From the NCBI RefSeq assembly GCF_028368975.1, contig NZ_JAQNDM010000002.1, positions 7,434,425 through 7,498,424 of the forward strand: a stretch of 64,000 nucleotides of DNA, given 5' to 3'. This stretch comes from Stigmatella ashevillena. Lineage in GTDB: Bacteria; Myxococcota; Myxococcia; Myxococcales; Myxococcaceae. Under the pieces are notes generated by a model, which did no database searches, was not told the origin of the DNA, and saw only the letters and a program-made list of their open reading frames with translations. Made by a program: the position numbers and the translations under genes. Numbering within the stretch: position 1 is the stretch's first letter; each line of letters starts with the position of its first letter. Shown here one piece after another: positions 17,589-29,430 of the stretch.

Positions 17589-19079
17589 TCACGGCCCGAA
17601 GTTGTATTGGGACTCGTTGAAGAGCTTGAGGGTGCTTTGGTACGCCAGTGCGTCCTCTTCCGAATTACAGACGGTGGCGCACAGCTTCCCCGTGGCGATG
17701 TCTCTCAACTGGCCTGGAGGGCACGGCACGCCTTCGGCGCCGGGGACGAGCCAACCGGGGGCCACCAGGGGGCAGGTGGCTGGCAGGGGCTTCAGGTTCT
17801 CCCAGCGGGTCTTGCTCAGGCAGACCGCGCCGGTGGGGCTCCAGCCTGCCTCGAAAAGCGGTGTGTCGGTTCCCGGGGCGAGTGGACGGATGGCGTTGGG
17901 CAGCCGGTCCCAGGGGTGAATGGGCGTCCCGTTCTGGGTGTGCGAAGTGCCGTTGCCGCAGTAGTCCGCCCTGGCCATCCGCGTGCAGGCCAGGTGCAGA
18001 TCCTGCATCATCTTTGGCTCTTTCAGATCCTGCGGCAGGAGCCAGGGCTTGTACCCCCAGCGGTAGCACTTGGCGATGACGCCCGTGTCGCAGCCGAAGG
18101 TAAAGCGCTTTGGCTCGTTGTCCTCACGCTCGCCGCTGAGTGGATTGAAGACGCCGTCCATGGGGACGGCCCACATCCCATTGGGATGGTCCGTATCGGA
18201 AGGGCATACGTCCTCCGGGGGGCCTCCCGGTGACGCGCCCGTCAGCCGGTAGAGAAAGGTGTTGCCTGTGTCATCCCACGCCTTGCCCGCCGCGGTCTGC
18301 ACCTGTGAGGCGTTGACCACGTCGCCAATGGACACCCACGTGTCCTCCCCCCCTCGCAACACCTGGAGGCGAGCGCCGATCATCTCCACCCCGCGCACCA
18401 CCCTCTTGCCGGGGAACGCTCCGTTGTTGGGAGCCGGATTCACTCCCCAGCTCAGGCCTGTGCCTGTCTGGGAGGGGCCTGCGAGCACGTTGTAGAGACC
18501 ACTCGGGGGGCAGGTGAAGGCGGCAATCGGGGTGGGATGGATGCAGGCATTCTCCGCCGAGGCGAGGCGCGAGGCACTGAGGTGCTCGCAGGGCTGGGTG
18601 CCCGTGCAGACACGCACCACCGGCTGTCCCCAGCAGGAACTGGCGGCGCCGCTGCCCAGCGTCACGCTCATGCCCGGCGTACACGTTCCCACTCCCACGG
18701 ACGTGAAGCCGCAAGAGCGCGTGCTCCCCTTCGAGACGCCCTTGCACGCCAGCAAGCTCGGCGCCGAGCCGGTGAGCGTGTAGGGGACGGAGCCAACGAG
18801 TTCCCCCATCTCCAGGTGGAGGTTCGAGATGAAATCCGTACCGAGCATGGCCCGGGTGAAGGAGGCACTGACCAGGTTCGAGCCGTGAAGCTGGGTGCCT
18901 TGCATCGGCCAGCCATCCCCTTCGGTGGGGGGAGCGCTTTGCTCTGCTGCCTCGTGCGTGCTCAGGAAGAGGGTTTCATCCCCAGCCATCTCCAGGCCGC
19001 CGCAGGCCGCAAGGCCTCCCATCCACCAGAAGCAGTGGAACAGGGGGCGCCGGAGAGTCATCGCGAGAGTTGCGTTCAT
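17589..19079 (-). CDS. ADYC domain lipoprotein
   Basis: 496-residue lipoprotein with lipobox LAACG, ATG 19079 behind GGAAGG. It belongs to the myxobacterial ADYC-domain family: the defining motif ARADYCGNGTSHTQNGT is near residue 370, preceded by the usual Cys-rich segment (GCDTGVIAKCYRWGYKPW). Around fifteen Cys suggest disulphides and an extracytoplasmic location. The function of the family is unknown. A longer frame starting 37 residues upstream lacks signal-peptide character and is rejected. It is the first gene of a probable operon with the HEAT and unknown secreted proteins. Confidence 0.82.
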   Translation of the reverse strand: MNATLAMTLRRPLFHCFWWMGGLAACGGLEMAGDETLFLSTHEAAEQSAPPTEGDGWPMQGTQLHGSNLVSASFTRAMLGTDFISNLHLEMGELVGSVPYTLTGSAPSLLACKGVSKGSTRSCGFTSVGVGTCTPGMSVTLGSGAASSCWGQPVVRVCTGTQPCEHLSASRLASAENACIHPTPIAAFTCPPSGLYNVLAGPSQTGTGLSWGVNPAPNNGAFPGKRVVRGVEMIGARLQVLRGGEDTWVSIGDVVNASQVQTAAGKAWDDTGNTFLYRLTGASPGGPPEDVCPSDTDHPNGMWAVPMDGVFNPLSGEREDNEPKRFTFGCDTGVIAKCYRWGYKPWLLPQDLKEPKMMQDLHLACTRMARADYCGNGTSHTQNGTPIHPWDRLPNAIRPLAPGTDTPLFEAGWSPTGAVCLSKTRWENLKPLPATCPLVAPGWLVPGAEGVPCPPGQLRDIATGKLCATVCNSEEDALAYQSTLKLFNESQYNFGP

Positions 19080-19220
19080 GCCCGCCTTCCCAGAGCATCC
19101 GCCGTGCCAGGGCCTGTGTTGCCCTCGGTCCTTCGAGAAGGCTGGAACAAGCCCCGTTTCGGGGTCTCCTCCGGCAAGCCTTGTCGGCAATCCTTGCCGC
19201 TCACCGGCTGCCGTTGCCGC

Positions 19221-22200
19221 TTACCGCTCCCGGAGGGTGGCGCACAGGCGCAATCCAATGAGGGGATCCCTCTGGGTGGGCTCCATGGGCTCGCGGTTGG
19301 CGCTCTGACTGCCCAGCTCGAGCTGGAACCAGCTCCCGCCTCGGATGACGGGCTGCGCCAAGGCCTCGTCCGAGAGGGTCCACTCCCACACGTTGCCGGC
19401 CATGTCCTCCACACCGAAGGGGCTGCGAGAGCGGGGGTGGCTCCCCACCTCGTCCGGGCCAAAGCCGAGGGGTTCTCGCCCATACGTCACGTCGATGTTG
19501 GCATCGTCCGGGTCGAGCCGGTTCCCCGAAGGGAACAGCCGACCGTCCGCTCCCCGGGCAGCATGCTCCCATTCCCGGTCCGTGCACAGCCGCGCTCCCG
19601 GGATGCGCCCCGAGGCATCCATCCAGGCGGCGTAGGCTTGAGCGTCCTCAAAGGAGATGGCCGACACGGGGAAGCGGCGCCAGTCTTGCACCGCTCGCTG
19701 GGCGCGTCGGCCATAGCGGATGGGCTCGCCCTCCCACGCCGAGTAGGTGACCGAGGTGGGTCTCAGCGTGAGGTGCCAGCGGCCTCCTTTCTGTTCCAAC
19801 ACCACGCCACTGCGCGCTCCTCGCGTCCCGGGCAGGCGGCGGGCCCGCTCATTCGCGGGCAGGGTATCGAGGAAGGCCATCCAATCCGCGAATGTCACCT
19901 CGTGACGGGCGATGAGAAAGCCCTTCGTCTCCACCTCATGCAGCGGCACCGTGTTGAAGAAGGTGCGCCTCAGCCCCTCGTCCGCGCTGCCTTGAAGGAA
20001 GCGGCCGGGCGGCACGTAGAGGAAGCCCTCCGGGATTGCCTCTGCTGGGGGGAGTTCCAGCGTGAGTTCCCGCGCTTCCCCTGGGCGGAGCAGCAGGGAG
20101 ACGCGCACGTCCGCCCGGCTTGGGGCTTCCACCCGCAGAAGGTGGGAGCCCGCTGGCAGCTTCACATGCTCCAGCGGGGCTACGCCCAACTCCTGGTCCG
20201 CTTCTTCTTCTTCCTGTGCCAGGAGCCTTACCCGCCCTCCTGGAGGCTGGGTCCTCACGGACAAGAGAGCGGATGCCTCCAGACGGCGCCGCCGCTCGCC
20301 CGAGGCGTCATGGGTCGCCAGACGTGCCATCAGCTCTTCTCTCTGCTCCCAGCGGCTTTCGCGTGAGGCCAGGGAGACGCGCTCGGCGAGCAGGTCCGCC
20401 AGCAGCGCCCTCACCTCGTCACGGTTTGGCTCCACGCTCCACACGGCCTCCAGCGCGCTGGTGGCCCGCGCGTATCCCGAGTCCGCCGCCTGGTCTTCTT
20501 CTCGCGCGCGTGCCCACAGGCCCTCCGCATCCTCGCCCCGGTCTGGAAGGTCGAAGTGTTGGAACGCTTCCTGCCGCAGCCGTCCGGCTTCCTCCGCGTG
20601 TCGCCGTGCCTCGGCCCATTGTGTGCGCACACCGAGGAGGCGCTCCGCCACCACGGAGTCGAGCCGCGCCCGCGCTTGGAACCGCACCGCTCCCACCCCG
20701 GCTAGAACGCCCACGGGCACTGCCACCACCAACGCCCAGCGCCGCAACCGCCGCCCCCTTGCAGCGCTTCGGGAGCGGGCGAGGAACGAGGCCTCGCGCG
20801 GACCGGGAGGGATGACCGCCGCGGAGGTGACCTCGGCGAGTCGGCGCTCCTGGTAGAGCAGTTCCGCGGGGGCTCCCAGGCGTTCCCATTCCGCGGCGGC
20901 TCGCTCCAACCGTTGGGTGGCCACGCGGCGCAGCTCGTCGTGTCCGAGCCATCCCCGCAGGGTGTCCCAGCCCGTGAGGAGACTCTCGTGGGCCAGCTCA
21001 TAGCGGCCCTCGCCCCCTTCGGTTTCGCTGGCCAGCAGCAGCCGTCCGCGCACCAGCCCTTCCAGCACGGCACGCCCTTCCGCATCCCCCGCTCCCAAGA
21101 GCAACTCGGACTCGGTGCGTCGCGCCCGCGTCCCTTCGGGCGTGACGAGCTTCAGCAGCAACGTGCGCGCCCGGGAGCGCTCTTCCGGCCGGAGTCTGGC
21201 CACCACCGCGTCCGCGTGCCGGGCCAGTGCTCCCGCCAGCCCGCCCAGGGCCTCCAACGTGGCCGCGGGGAGGAGTTGACGCTCCAGGTCGCGTGCCTCC
21301 CACAGCTCGGTCAGGGTGAACTGGAGCAGCGGCAGGCCTCCCTCCTCGCGTGCCGCGGCGGCCACCAGTTCGTCCACCATGGCCTCGGATTCGAAGCGCA
21401 CGCCAAGCGCCTGGGCGGGGGCGGTAATGGCCTCGCGCAGCCCCTGGGGAGAGAGGGCTCGCAGCAGATGCAGGGCGCGTGGCAGCTCATCGCCCAGGCC
21501 CGGGAGCGCCATGAGGCGGGTGAGGCAATCACTGCGCGCGGTGGCCAGCACCCGGGCGCGCGGGGCCCGGCGGATGATGAAGACGAGTTCCTCGGCAAGC
21601 CGAGTTGCCTCGGCGGGTGGACAGAAAGTGACGAGCTCCTCCAATTGGTCCACGAAGAGAAGGAGACGGGGGGCTTCCGCCGGACGTTGGCGCAAGAGGC
21701 GCGCGAGAGCCCCGGGCTCCGCCCCGGAGTGCGCCCGCTCCAGCAGGGCGGAGGCCGACTCACCCAGTACGGGCGCGAGCGCCTCTACGAGCGCCTCCAG
21801 CGGGCGCAGGCCTGGAGAGAAGGTGGCCACCTGCCACGGCACATCGCCGGTGTCGAGCCCGGACTCGGCTACGGTGGGGAGCACGGCGGCGCGGCACACC
21901 GAAGACTTGCCCACCCCCGAGTCGCCCGCCACCAGGATGAAGGGGTCCGCCCGGAGCCTGTCGAGCAACTCCCTTAGCGCGGCCTCCCTCCCGAAGAAGA
22001 CACGGCGGTGACTGGCGTCGAATGACTGAAGGCCCCGGTAGGGATTGCCGACGGGCAGAGGTCCTGCCCCGGTGGGGCCGGAGAGTGCTTCCAAGGCGTC
22101 GCGCAGCGCATCCCCGGATTGGAAGCGGAGGGAGGGCTCGTCGGCGAGACAGCGGTCCACGACGGCCGCGAGCCCTGGTGGCAGGTTCAGGTGGAATCCG

Positions 22201-23119
22201 GCCAGGGGACGGGGCCGCTGTTCCTGCACGGTGCGCGCGAGCTGAGCGAGGGGAACCTCCTCGTAGGGGGCATGGCCGGTGGCGAGTTCGTAGAGGAGTA
22301 CCCCGAGGGCGTAGACATCGCTGGCGCGGCTGGCGGGCTCCCCGCGCCACAGCTCGGGGGCGAGGTAGAGCGGGGTACCCGCGGTGCCAGCGTCTTCGGG
22401 TGGGGTGCTGCGCGTCGGGGCGCTCTCCGGTAGGGAAGGGCTGGGGGGGAGCGGAGGCGTTGCGAGGAGGGGAGGTCTGCCAGCCAGCGGACGCGTCTCG
22501 TGGCCGGTGGTGAGGGGACGGGTTTGCCGCTCCAGCGGCAAGGGGGTGGGAAGGGGGGAAATGGGCCGGGTGGCCTGCGAAGCCGAGGGCTCGGGGCGGG
22601 AGGGGAATCGAGGTGCCGCCTCACCGGCGCTCCGCTCCAGGAGTTCGGCGAGCCCGAAGTCCAGCAGCTTCACTTCGCCGTCTTCAGAGAGCACGGCGTT
22701 CGCGGGCTTGATGTCGCGGTGGAGGACGCCACAGCGATGGGCCGCGGCCAACCCACGCGCCAGGCCGATGCCAATCTGGAGCACCCGTGGCCCTTCCACG
22801 GGCAAGGCCAGCTGGTCCAGGGGCGTACCCCGGATGAACTCGGAGACGAGGTAGGGTTGGCGATGCACTTCGCCCACCCGGTGAATGGCCACCACGTTGG
22901 GGTGCTGGAGCCGGGCAATCGCGCGGGCTTCCTGGAAGAAGCGCGACCGGGTGGCTTCGTCCAGAGGCGCCTCGCCGGAAGTCACCACGAACTTCACTGC
23001 GACCAGCCGGTCCAGCAGCGTGTCGTGGGCGAGGTACACCTGCCCCATGCTTCCTCGGCCGAGCGGCTGGCGCAGCCGGTACTCTTCGAACTCGAGTGGA
23101 GGTGCCCCCCCAGGTCCCC

Positions 23120-23123
<4 letters not shown>
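19221..23123 (-). CDS. Membrane Ser/Thr kinase with STAND ATPase, PEGA-like and FGE domains
   Basis: 1300-residue protein. The Hanks kinase is complete: GRGSMGQVY, K44, H135-R-D137, K139, N142, D155-F-G157. An nSTAND-type ATPase follows, beginning NPYRGLQSFDASHRRVFFG with Walker A GDSGVGKS near 402. One transmembrane helix is at about 793-815. A coiled region, a PEGA-like segment (LSVRTQPPGGRVRLL) and a C-terminal formylglycine-generating-enzyme-like domain (about 1035-1300; EGFLYVPPGRFLQGS, WEWTLSD, GLRLCATL) complete it. The last part would lie outside the membrane as a sensor or ligand module. About 70 extra Pro-rich residues interrupt the activation segment between DFG and GTPLYLAPE. The start codon overlaps the stop of the FHA/sigma-54 regulator gene (ATGA), so the two are translationally coupled and probably a signalling pair. 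Confidence 0.92.
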
Positions 23124-24919
<1,796 letters not shown>

Positions 24920-25114
24920 CGTCGTCAAGGGCCCACGATGGCATGTCCGGGCGACTCTGCGAACCCGTGTCCTCGGGTGCGATGTATGCGTGTGTCGCAG
25001 TGAGTGCTTCTCCCAGAGCGGAAGCGAAGAAATAAAGATCAGGCGTGTAACCGCTTCGGCGGCCCTGCGTAGAGCCTGCATCCACCGAGCGGCCCGTGCC
25101 GCAGGGAATCTGAC

Positions 25115-25747
25115 ATGTCCGTCCGCTCTGCCGTTCTGATGCTCGCCGCCCTGCTTCCGCTGGCCGCGAATGCTCAAGCCGTCCCTGCTGCGTCAGCCCA
25201 GACGTTCATCTTCAACGACGAACTCCACCGCGACACTGTCGCGTTCATGCTCGATGCCCCCCTGGAGGTCATCAATGGCCTGTCCAATCAGGTGAAGGGC
25301 TCGGTGGTGGTGCAGAATGGCAAGGCGTCTGGGAAGTTCTCCGTGCCGGTGAAGTCGATCAAGACCGGCAATGACACCCGCGATGGGCACTTGCAGAATG
25401 ATCGCTGGCTGGACGCGGCCAAGTATCCCGACATTGTCTTCGAGTTCAAGGACGTGGCGCTCCCAGGCGCATTCGAGCCGGGCAAAGCCCTGAAGGTGCA
25501 GACGAAGGGCAAGTTCACCGTCCATGGCGTGTCGCGAGAGGAGCCCGTTGAGGTCTCCGCGTTTCTCTTCAAGGAGAGCGCCGAGACGAAGAACCGTGCT
25601 CCGGGAGATCTGCTGCGCGTGCGCGCGAAGTTCCGCATTCCACTTGAGTCCTACGGCATCAAGCGGACGGAGGCGTTGATCCTCAAGGTGGGCGAGACCG
25701 CGGAGGTCTCCGTCGACGCCTGGGGCTCCACGCAGTTCAAGCCGTAG
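25115..25747 (+). CDS. YceI family periplasmic protein
   Basis: 210 residues. A signal peptide (VLMLAALLPLAANAQA) is followed by a single YceI lipocalin-like barrel. The family pattern is clear: FMLDAPLEVINGLSNQVKG, the NDTRDGHLQNDRWLDAAKYP signature, and GKFTVHGVSREEPV. YceI proteins bind isoprenoid-type lipids in the periplasm, and some respond to acid or are coupled to small cytochromes. The ATG follows CAGGGA. The small Cys-motif lipoprotein starts 45 bases downstream and is probably co-transcribed, up to the terminator at 26044. Confidence 0.92.
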   Translation: MSVRSAVLMLAALLPLAANAQAVPAASAQTFIFNDELHRDTVAFMLDAPLEVINGLSNQVKGSVVVQNGKASGKFSVPVKSIKTGNDTRDGHLQNDRWLDAAKYPDIVFEFKDVALPGAFEPGKALKVQTKGKFTVHGVSREEPVEVSAFLFKESAETKNRAPGDLLRVRAKFRIPLESYGIKRTEALILKVGETAEVSVDAWGSTQFKP

Positions 25748-25792
25748 CTCCCTCTCCAATTCACTTCAACGCAGTCTCGAAAGGAAATACCC

Positions 25793-26023
25793 ATGAACGT
25801 CAAAGCTCTCGCCACCCTCGTTGGCGCCCTCTCCCTCGGAACGCTGGCCACTGGCTGTGCCTCCACCAAGGCCGCCGGGAACCCTGGGGCCGAGTCCACG
25901 GCCAAGGGCGCCGAGTCCTCTTGTAAGGGCGCCGAGTCCTCCTGCAAGGGCACGAAGGCTGCTGAGACCCCGGAGAAGGGCGCCGAGGGTAAGTGTGGCG
26001 AGGGGTCCTGCGGGAAGAAGTAA
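25793..26023 (+). CDS. Small lipoprotein with EGKCGEGSCG motif
   Basis: 76 residues. Signal peptide with lipobox LATGC (C22), then a low-complexity Ala/Gly/Lys/Glu chain with two KGAESSC units and the C-terminus EGKCGEGSCGKK (residues 65-76). The EGKCGEGxCG signature is that of HvfA-type small proteins, RiPP precursors modified at cysteine by MNIO (DUF692) enzymes and used in copper binding. No DUF692 enzyme or DoxX partner lies next to it, so this could instead be an unmodified metal-binding lipoprotein. The ribosome site AGGAAAT is good. It follows the YceI gene and ends before a strong terminator. Confidence 0.75.
   Translation: MNVKALATLVGALSLGTLATGCASTKAAGNPGAESTAKGAESSCKGAESSCKGTKAAETPEKGAEGKCGEGSCGKK
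25904..25951 (+). repeat. 21-bp tandem repeat within small lipoprotein gene
   Basis: Two 21-base units (25904-25924 and 25925-25945), each beginning AAGGGCGCCGAGTCCTC and encoding KGAESSC, differ at two bases. A partial third unit (AAGGGC) follows. It is a likely site of copy-number change. Confidence 0.8.
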
Positions 26024-26043
26024 GTCTCCGCTGTTCTTCACAC

Positions 26044-26083
26044 GGGCGGTGGGAAGGAAACTTCCCGCCGCCCTGTTTTTTCT
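26044..26083 (+). terminator. Rho-independent terminator
   Basis: 13-bp stem GGGCGGTGGGAAG (26044-26056) with CTTCCCGCCGCCC (26061-26073), one G-T pair, GAAA loop, then TGTTTTTTCT. It ends the YceI / small-lipoprotein transcript. Confidence 0.88.
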
Positions 26084-26130
26084 CCCTGCTGAAGGGTGCC
26101 CCGCGTACGAGCTGTTAGGGTTTCGTCCCC

Positions 26131-28137
26131 ATGAGCTTCGGAACCCTTCCGCTTCTCGTTTCCCTGCTGGCCGTTCAGGCCCAGTCCCCAAAGCCGTCGC
26201 AGCCCTCGGCCACTTCCGCCACGCTCGTGGCTTCCACGCCTCTTCCCGGCCAGCCCAACCTGCTGGTGAGCGGAATTCCCCCGGTTCCTTCCGGACTGGA
26301 GCGCCGGGTCCATCCGTATCTGGAATCGCGCTCCGCGCTGCTGCTGGATGTGGCGGATGATGGCAAGCAAGTGCTGATCGCCACGCGCTTCGCCGATGTG
26401 AATCAGCTCCACATCGTGGAATCGCCCATGGGGGCCCGCACCCAGCTCACCTTCACGCCCGAGCCCATCGCCGAGGCGCAATTTCTTCCTGGCACTCTGG
26501 AGACCCTCATCTACCGCCAGGACGTGGGGGGCGGTGAGTTCTTCCAGCTCTACCGGCTCGATCGCAGTACCGGCCGTTCGGAGCTGCTCACCGACGGCAA
26601 GAGCCGCCATGAGTCATTCAAGATCTCCCAGGATGGCCAGTGGCTGGCGTACAGCGGCACGGGCCGCAACGGGAAGGACACGGACGTCTACGTCGCGCCT
26701 GCCAGCAACCCCCGTCAAGCCCGCCGTGTCACCGAGGCCGAAGGCGCCTGGCTACCCGTCGACTTCTCCCGGGATGGTTCGAAGCTGCTCGTCCAGCAGG
26801 TCCGCTCCGTCGCCGACGTAGACCTGCATGTGGTGGACTTGAAGACGAACGCGCTCCGCCAGCTCACCCCCAAAGAAGGCATGGGCGGTGTTGCCGATGC
26901 CCTCTTCACGCCGGATGGGCAGGGCGTCTACCTCCTGACAGACCGGTACAGTGACTTCTCGGAACTCTATCGGTTGGAACTGGCCAAGGCGCCTGACACG
27001 GGGGTGCCGCTCTCATTGACGAGGTCCATCCCGTGGAATGTGGAAAAGCTGGTGCTCTCTCCGGATGGCCGTCAGCTCGCGCTCAGCGTCAACGAGGACG
27101 GCGCCAGCCGGATCTACTTGGTGAACACCCGCACCCAGGCGCTTGAACCGGTCAGCCTGCCCCAGGGCGTGCTGACGGAGCTGAAGTTCCCTCACAGGCG
27201 CTCAGACACGTTGTTCTTCTCATTGACGACCGCGCGCTCGCCTGCGGATGTCTGGAGGCTCGACCTGCGGACGAAGAAGACCGAGCGTTGGACTCGCTCG
27301 GAAGTGGGGGGACTGAACACGGGTGCCTTCGCTGAGCCGGAGCGAGTGCGGTATGCCTCGACGGCGGGAGTGCAGGTCCCTGCCTACCTCTACCTGCCGG
27401 TGGGCAGGAGCGGGAAGGTTCCCGTGGTGACCGTCTTTCACGGAGGCCCTGAAGGCCAGAGCCGGCCCACGTTCAATCCCTTCGTCCAGTTCCTTGTCAC
27501 GGAACTGAAGATGGCCGTGCTGTTGCCCAACGTGCGCGGTTCGGAGGGCTATGGCAAGGCGTACCGTGCCATGGACGACGGTGTGAAGCGCGAGCAGAGC
27601 TTGGCCGACATTGGTGCGACGCTGGATTTTATCGCCTCGCACCCCAGGCTGGACGCCTCCCGCGTAGGCGTCTACGGCGGTTCGTACGGTGGCTACATGG
27701 TGTTGGCCACGGCGGCCTTCTTCCCGGAGCGCATCCAGGCGGTTGTGGACGTGGTGGGGATCTCCTCGTTGCCTTCGTTCTTGCAGAACACCCAGGCGTA
27801 CCGGCGGGACTTACGCCGTGCGGAATACGGTGACGAGCGAGACCCAGAGGTCCGCAAGGTGCAGGAGCGCATCTCGCCCCTGGGGGCCGTGGAGCGCATT
27901 CGAGCCGCGCTCTATGTGCAGCAGGGAAAAAACGACCCGCGCGTGCCGCAGTCAGAAGCGGAGCAGGTGGTGAAGGCGGTGAGGGCTCGGGGCGCGGACG
28001 TCTGGTACATGCTCGCGCTCGATGAGGGGCATGGCTTCAACAAGAAGCCGAACAAGGACTACGCGTTGACGACGGCGTTCATGTTCCTGGAAAAGCACCT
28101 GAGCCCGGAGCCGTCCGCTCCTCCAGAACCGAAGTAA
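26131..28137 (+). CDS. S9 family prolyl-oligopeptidase-type peptidase
   Basis: 668-residue serine peptidase, probably secreted (short N-terminal hydrophobic segment LPLLVSLLAVQAQ). An N-terminal beta-propeller (about 55-400) shows blades with ISQDGQWLAYS, DFSRDGSKLLV and LSPDGRQLALSV. The C-terminal alpha/beta-hydrolase domain has the triad Ser518 (YGGSYGGY), Asp602 (GKNDPRVP) and His634 (DEGHGF). The HGGPEGQ oxyanion loop is present. The family cleaves short peptides after proline or, in acylaminoacyl members, releases blocked residues; specificity cannot be read here. It is preceded by a terminator, so it has its own promoter. Confidence 0.93.
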   Translation: MSFGTLPLLVSLLAVQAQSPKPSQPSATSATLVASTPLPGQPNLLVSGIPPVPSGLERRVHPYLESRSALLLDVADDGKQVLIATRFADVNQLHIVESPMGARTQLTFTPEPIAEAQFLPGTLETLIYRQDVGGGEFFQLYRLDRSTGRSELLTDGKSRHESFKISQDGQWLAYSGTGRNGKDTDVYVAPASNPRQARRVTEAEGAWLPVDFSRDGSKLLVQQVRSVADVDLHVVDLKTNALRQLTPKEGMGGVADALFTPDGQGVYLLTDRYSDFSELYRLELAKAPDTGVPLSLTRSIPWNVEKLVLSPDGRQLALSVNEDGASRIYLVNTRTQALEPVSLPQGVLTELKFPHRRSDTLFFSLTTARSPADVWRLDLRTKKTERWTRSEVGGLNTGAFAEPERVRYASTAGVQVPAYLYLPVGRSGKVPVVTVFHGGPEGQSRPTFNPFVQFLVTELKMAVLLPNVRGSEGYGKAYRAMDDGVKREQSLADIGATLDFIASHPRLDASRVGVYGGSYGGYMVLATAAFFPERIQAVVDVVGISSLPSFLQNTQAYRRDLRRAEYGDERDPEVRKVQERISPLGAVERIRAALYVQQGKNDPRVPQSEAEQVVKAVRARGADVWYMLALDEGHGFNKKPNKDYALTTAFMFLEKHLSPEPSAPPEPK

Positions 28138-28157
28138 CGGCGTCGCAGCGGCCTGCG

Positions 28158-29315
28158 CTACTTCCAAGGGCAGTGGACGACCTGGATGGTGCGGCTGACG
28201 GGCAGAGCGGCGTTTCCGCCACTGTCCGTCAAGGTGTAGACCTTGGTGTACGTGCCCTCTATCCAACCATTCACCTCGCCCTGCCACTTCACCTCGGGCG
28301 CGATGTACCCGTAGCAGGCATCGAATGCCTCGACGCCGGGATCCTGCCACTGGCTTCCACAAGGGTGGGTCATGAAGGCAGGCCCCTTGAGTTTCAGCGT
28401 GGGTGGTGTCCGGTCATCCACCTTCACGGCGCGGATGGCCTTTGTCGTGTAGCCGAGGGCGTTCCAGGCGATGTACTGGACCGAGTAGGTGCCTTCGGCG
28501 CACGGGTTAGGCCCTGGACCGTATGCATCGTGGCCTGAGTTGTAGGTTCGCACCGGGACGGCACCGCATGCATCCATCGCCGAGGCGCCGGGGTCCATCC
28601 AGGCATCCACCCCACACTCCAGCGTCATGTCGAGCGCGCCGTTGACTACCAGCGAAGGCCAGGTGGCATCCACACAGGTGTCGTCGCTGGGAGCAGGGGC
28701 TTCGTTTTCGCTGGAGGGAGGAACGGCGGCTCCCGGGTCCGGCGTGCAGGCGGTGCCTGCCACACAGAGCACTTGTTCGTGTTCACACGCCCCCTCCGAG
28801 GTGCACGTGTCCACCGTACAGGCGTTGCCGTCATCGCATTCGGTGCTCGCCTGGCACTTGGGGGCGGGAGGCAGGAGCTCGAGGGTCAGCGTGAGTGTTT
28901 CCGGGGTGCCCGGGAGGGGGGGAGCCAGGAGGCGTGCCGCCAGGGGAACTCCCTGTCCCATGACGATGTAGATGGCCTCGTGGGCCGTGAGCTGGGAGGG
29001 GAGGGGCTCGGGACGGAACCAGTCCGCTCCCCCGTTTACGCTCAGCTGGAGCGCTTTCGAGGTCTCCAGGTCTCCCCGCTGGACTCCGCCTTGGAGGGTG
29101 AGCCGGTAGCGGAGGCCTGGGGCCAGGGCCGCTTGGGTGAAGACGGGGCCCACGGCGCCATCCACAGAATTTTCCTGCGAATTGAGGAAGAGGGTTTCGG
29201 ACGGCAGGCCTTGCCGTGGCTGAGGAGCGCTTTCCTCGGAAGCAGTGGGTTGGCAACTGCTGGCGAGGAGAAGTCCTGCGAGGAAGTACCCAGGCACTGC
29301 GAGGCTTTTTCTCAT
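28158..29315 (-). CDS. Lipoprotein with Cys-rich and Ig-like (DUF5011-type) domains
   Basis: 385 residues. Lipobox LLLASSC; ribosome site GAGGAAG. After a beta-rich N-terminal part of about 130 residues comes a Cys-rich segment (CDDGNACTVDTC) common in myxobacterial surface proteins. Two Ig-like bacterial domains of the DUF5011 type follow (YSVQYIAWNALGYTTKAIRAV; PPTLKLKGPAF then TYTKVYTLTDSGGN). Such repeats are usually cell-surface spacers or adhesion modules. No catalytic motif was seen. It is convergent with the S9 peptidase gene and only 20 bases away. Confidence 0.8.
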   Translation of the reverse strand: MRKSLAVPGYFLAGLLLASSCQPTASEESAPQPRQGLPSETLFLNSQENSVDGAVGPVFTQAALAPGLRYRLTLQGGVQRGDLETSKALQLSVNGGADWFRPEPLPSQLTAHEAIYIVMGQGVPLAARLLAPPLPGTPETLTLTLELLPPAPKCQASTECDDGNACTVDTCTSEGACEHEQVLCVAGTACTPDPGAAVPPSSENEAPAPSDDTCVDATWPSLVVNGALDMTLECGVDAWMDPGASAMDACGAVPVRTYNSGHDAYGPGPNPCAEGTYSVQYIAWNALGYTTKAIRAVKVDDRTPPTLKLKGPAFMTHPCGSQWQDPGVEAFDACYGYIAPEVKWQGEVNGWIEGTYTKVYTLTDSGGNAALPVSRTIQVVHCPWK

Positions 29316-29430
29316 GGGCGCTTCCTCACTGGAGGGGCATGGAGCGGCGGAGGGAAACCTTAGAGAGAAACCTTAATGGAGAAGAGGAGCACACGGAAGC
29401 CTCCTCGGGGTTCCCGTGCCCTGTCCGCCC

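Noticed and set aside
16025-20366. Long plus-strand frames (531 and 609 residues) opposite the HEAT, ADYC and kinase genes
   Set aside because: Low-complexity Gly/Ala/Arg composition typical of antisense frames; the minus-strand proteins have clear domains.
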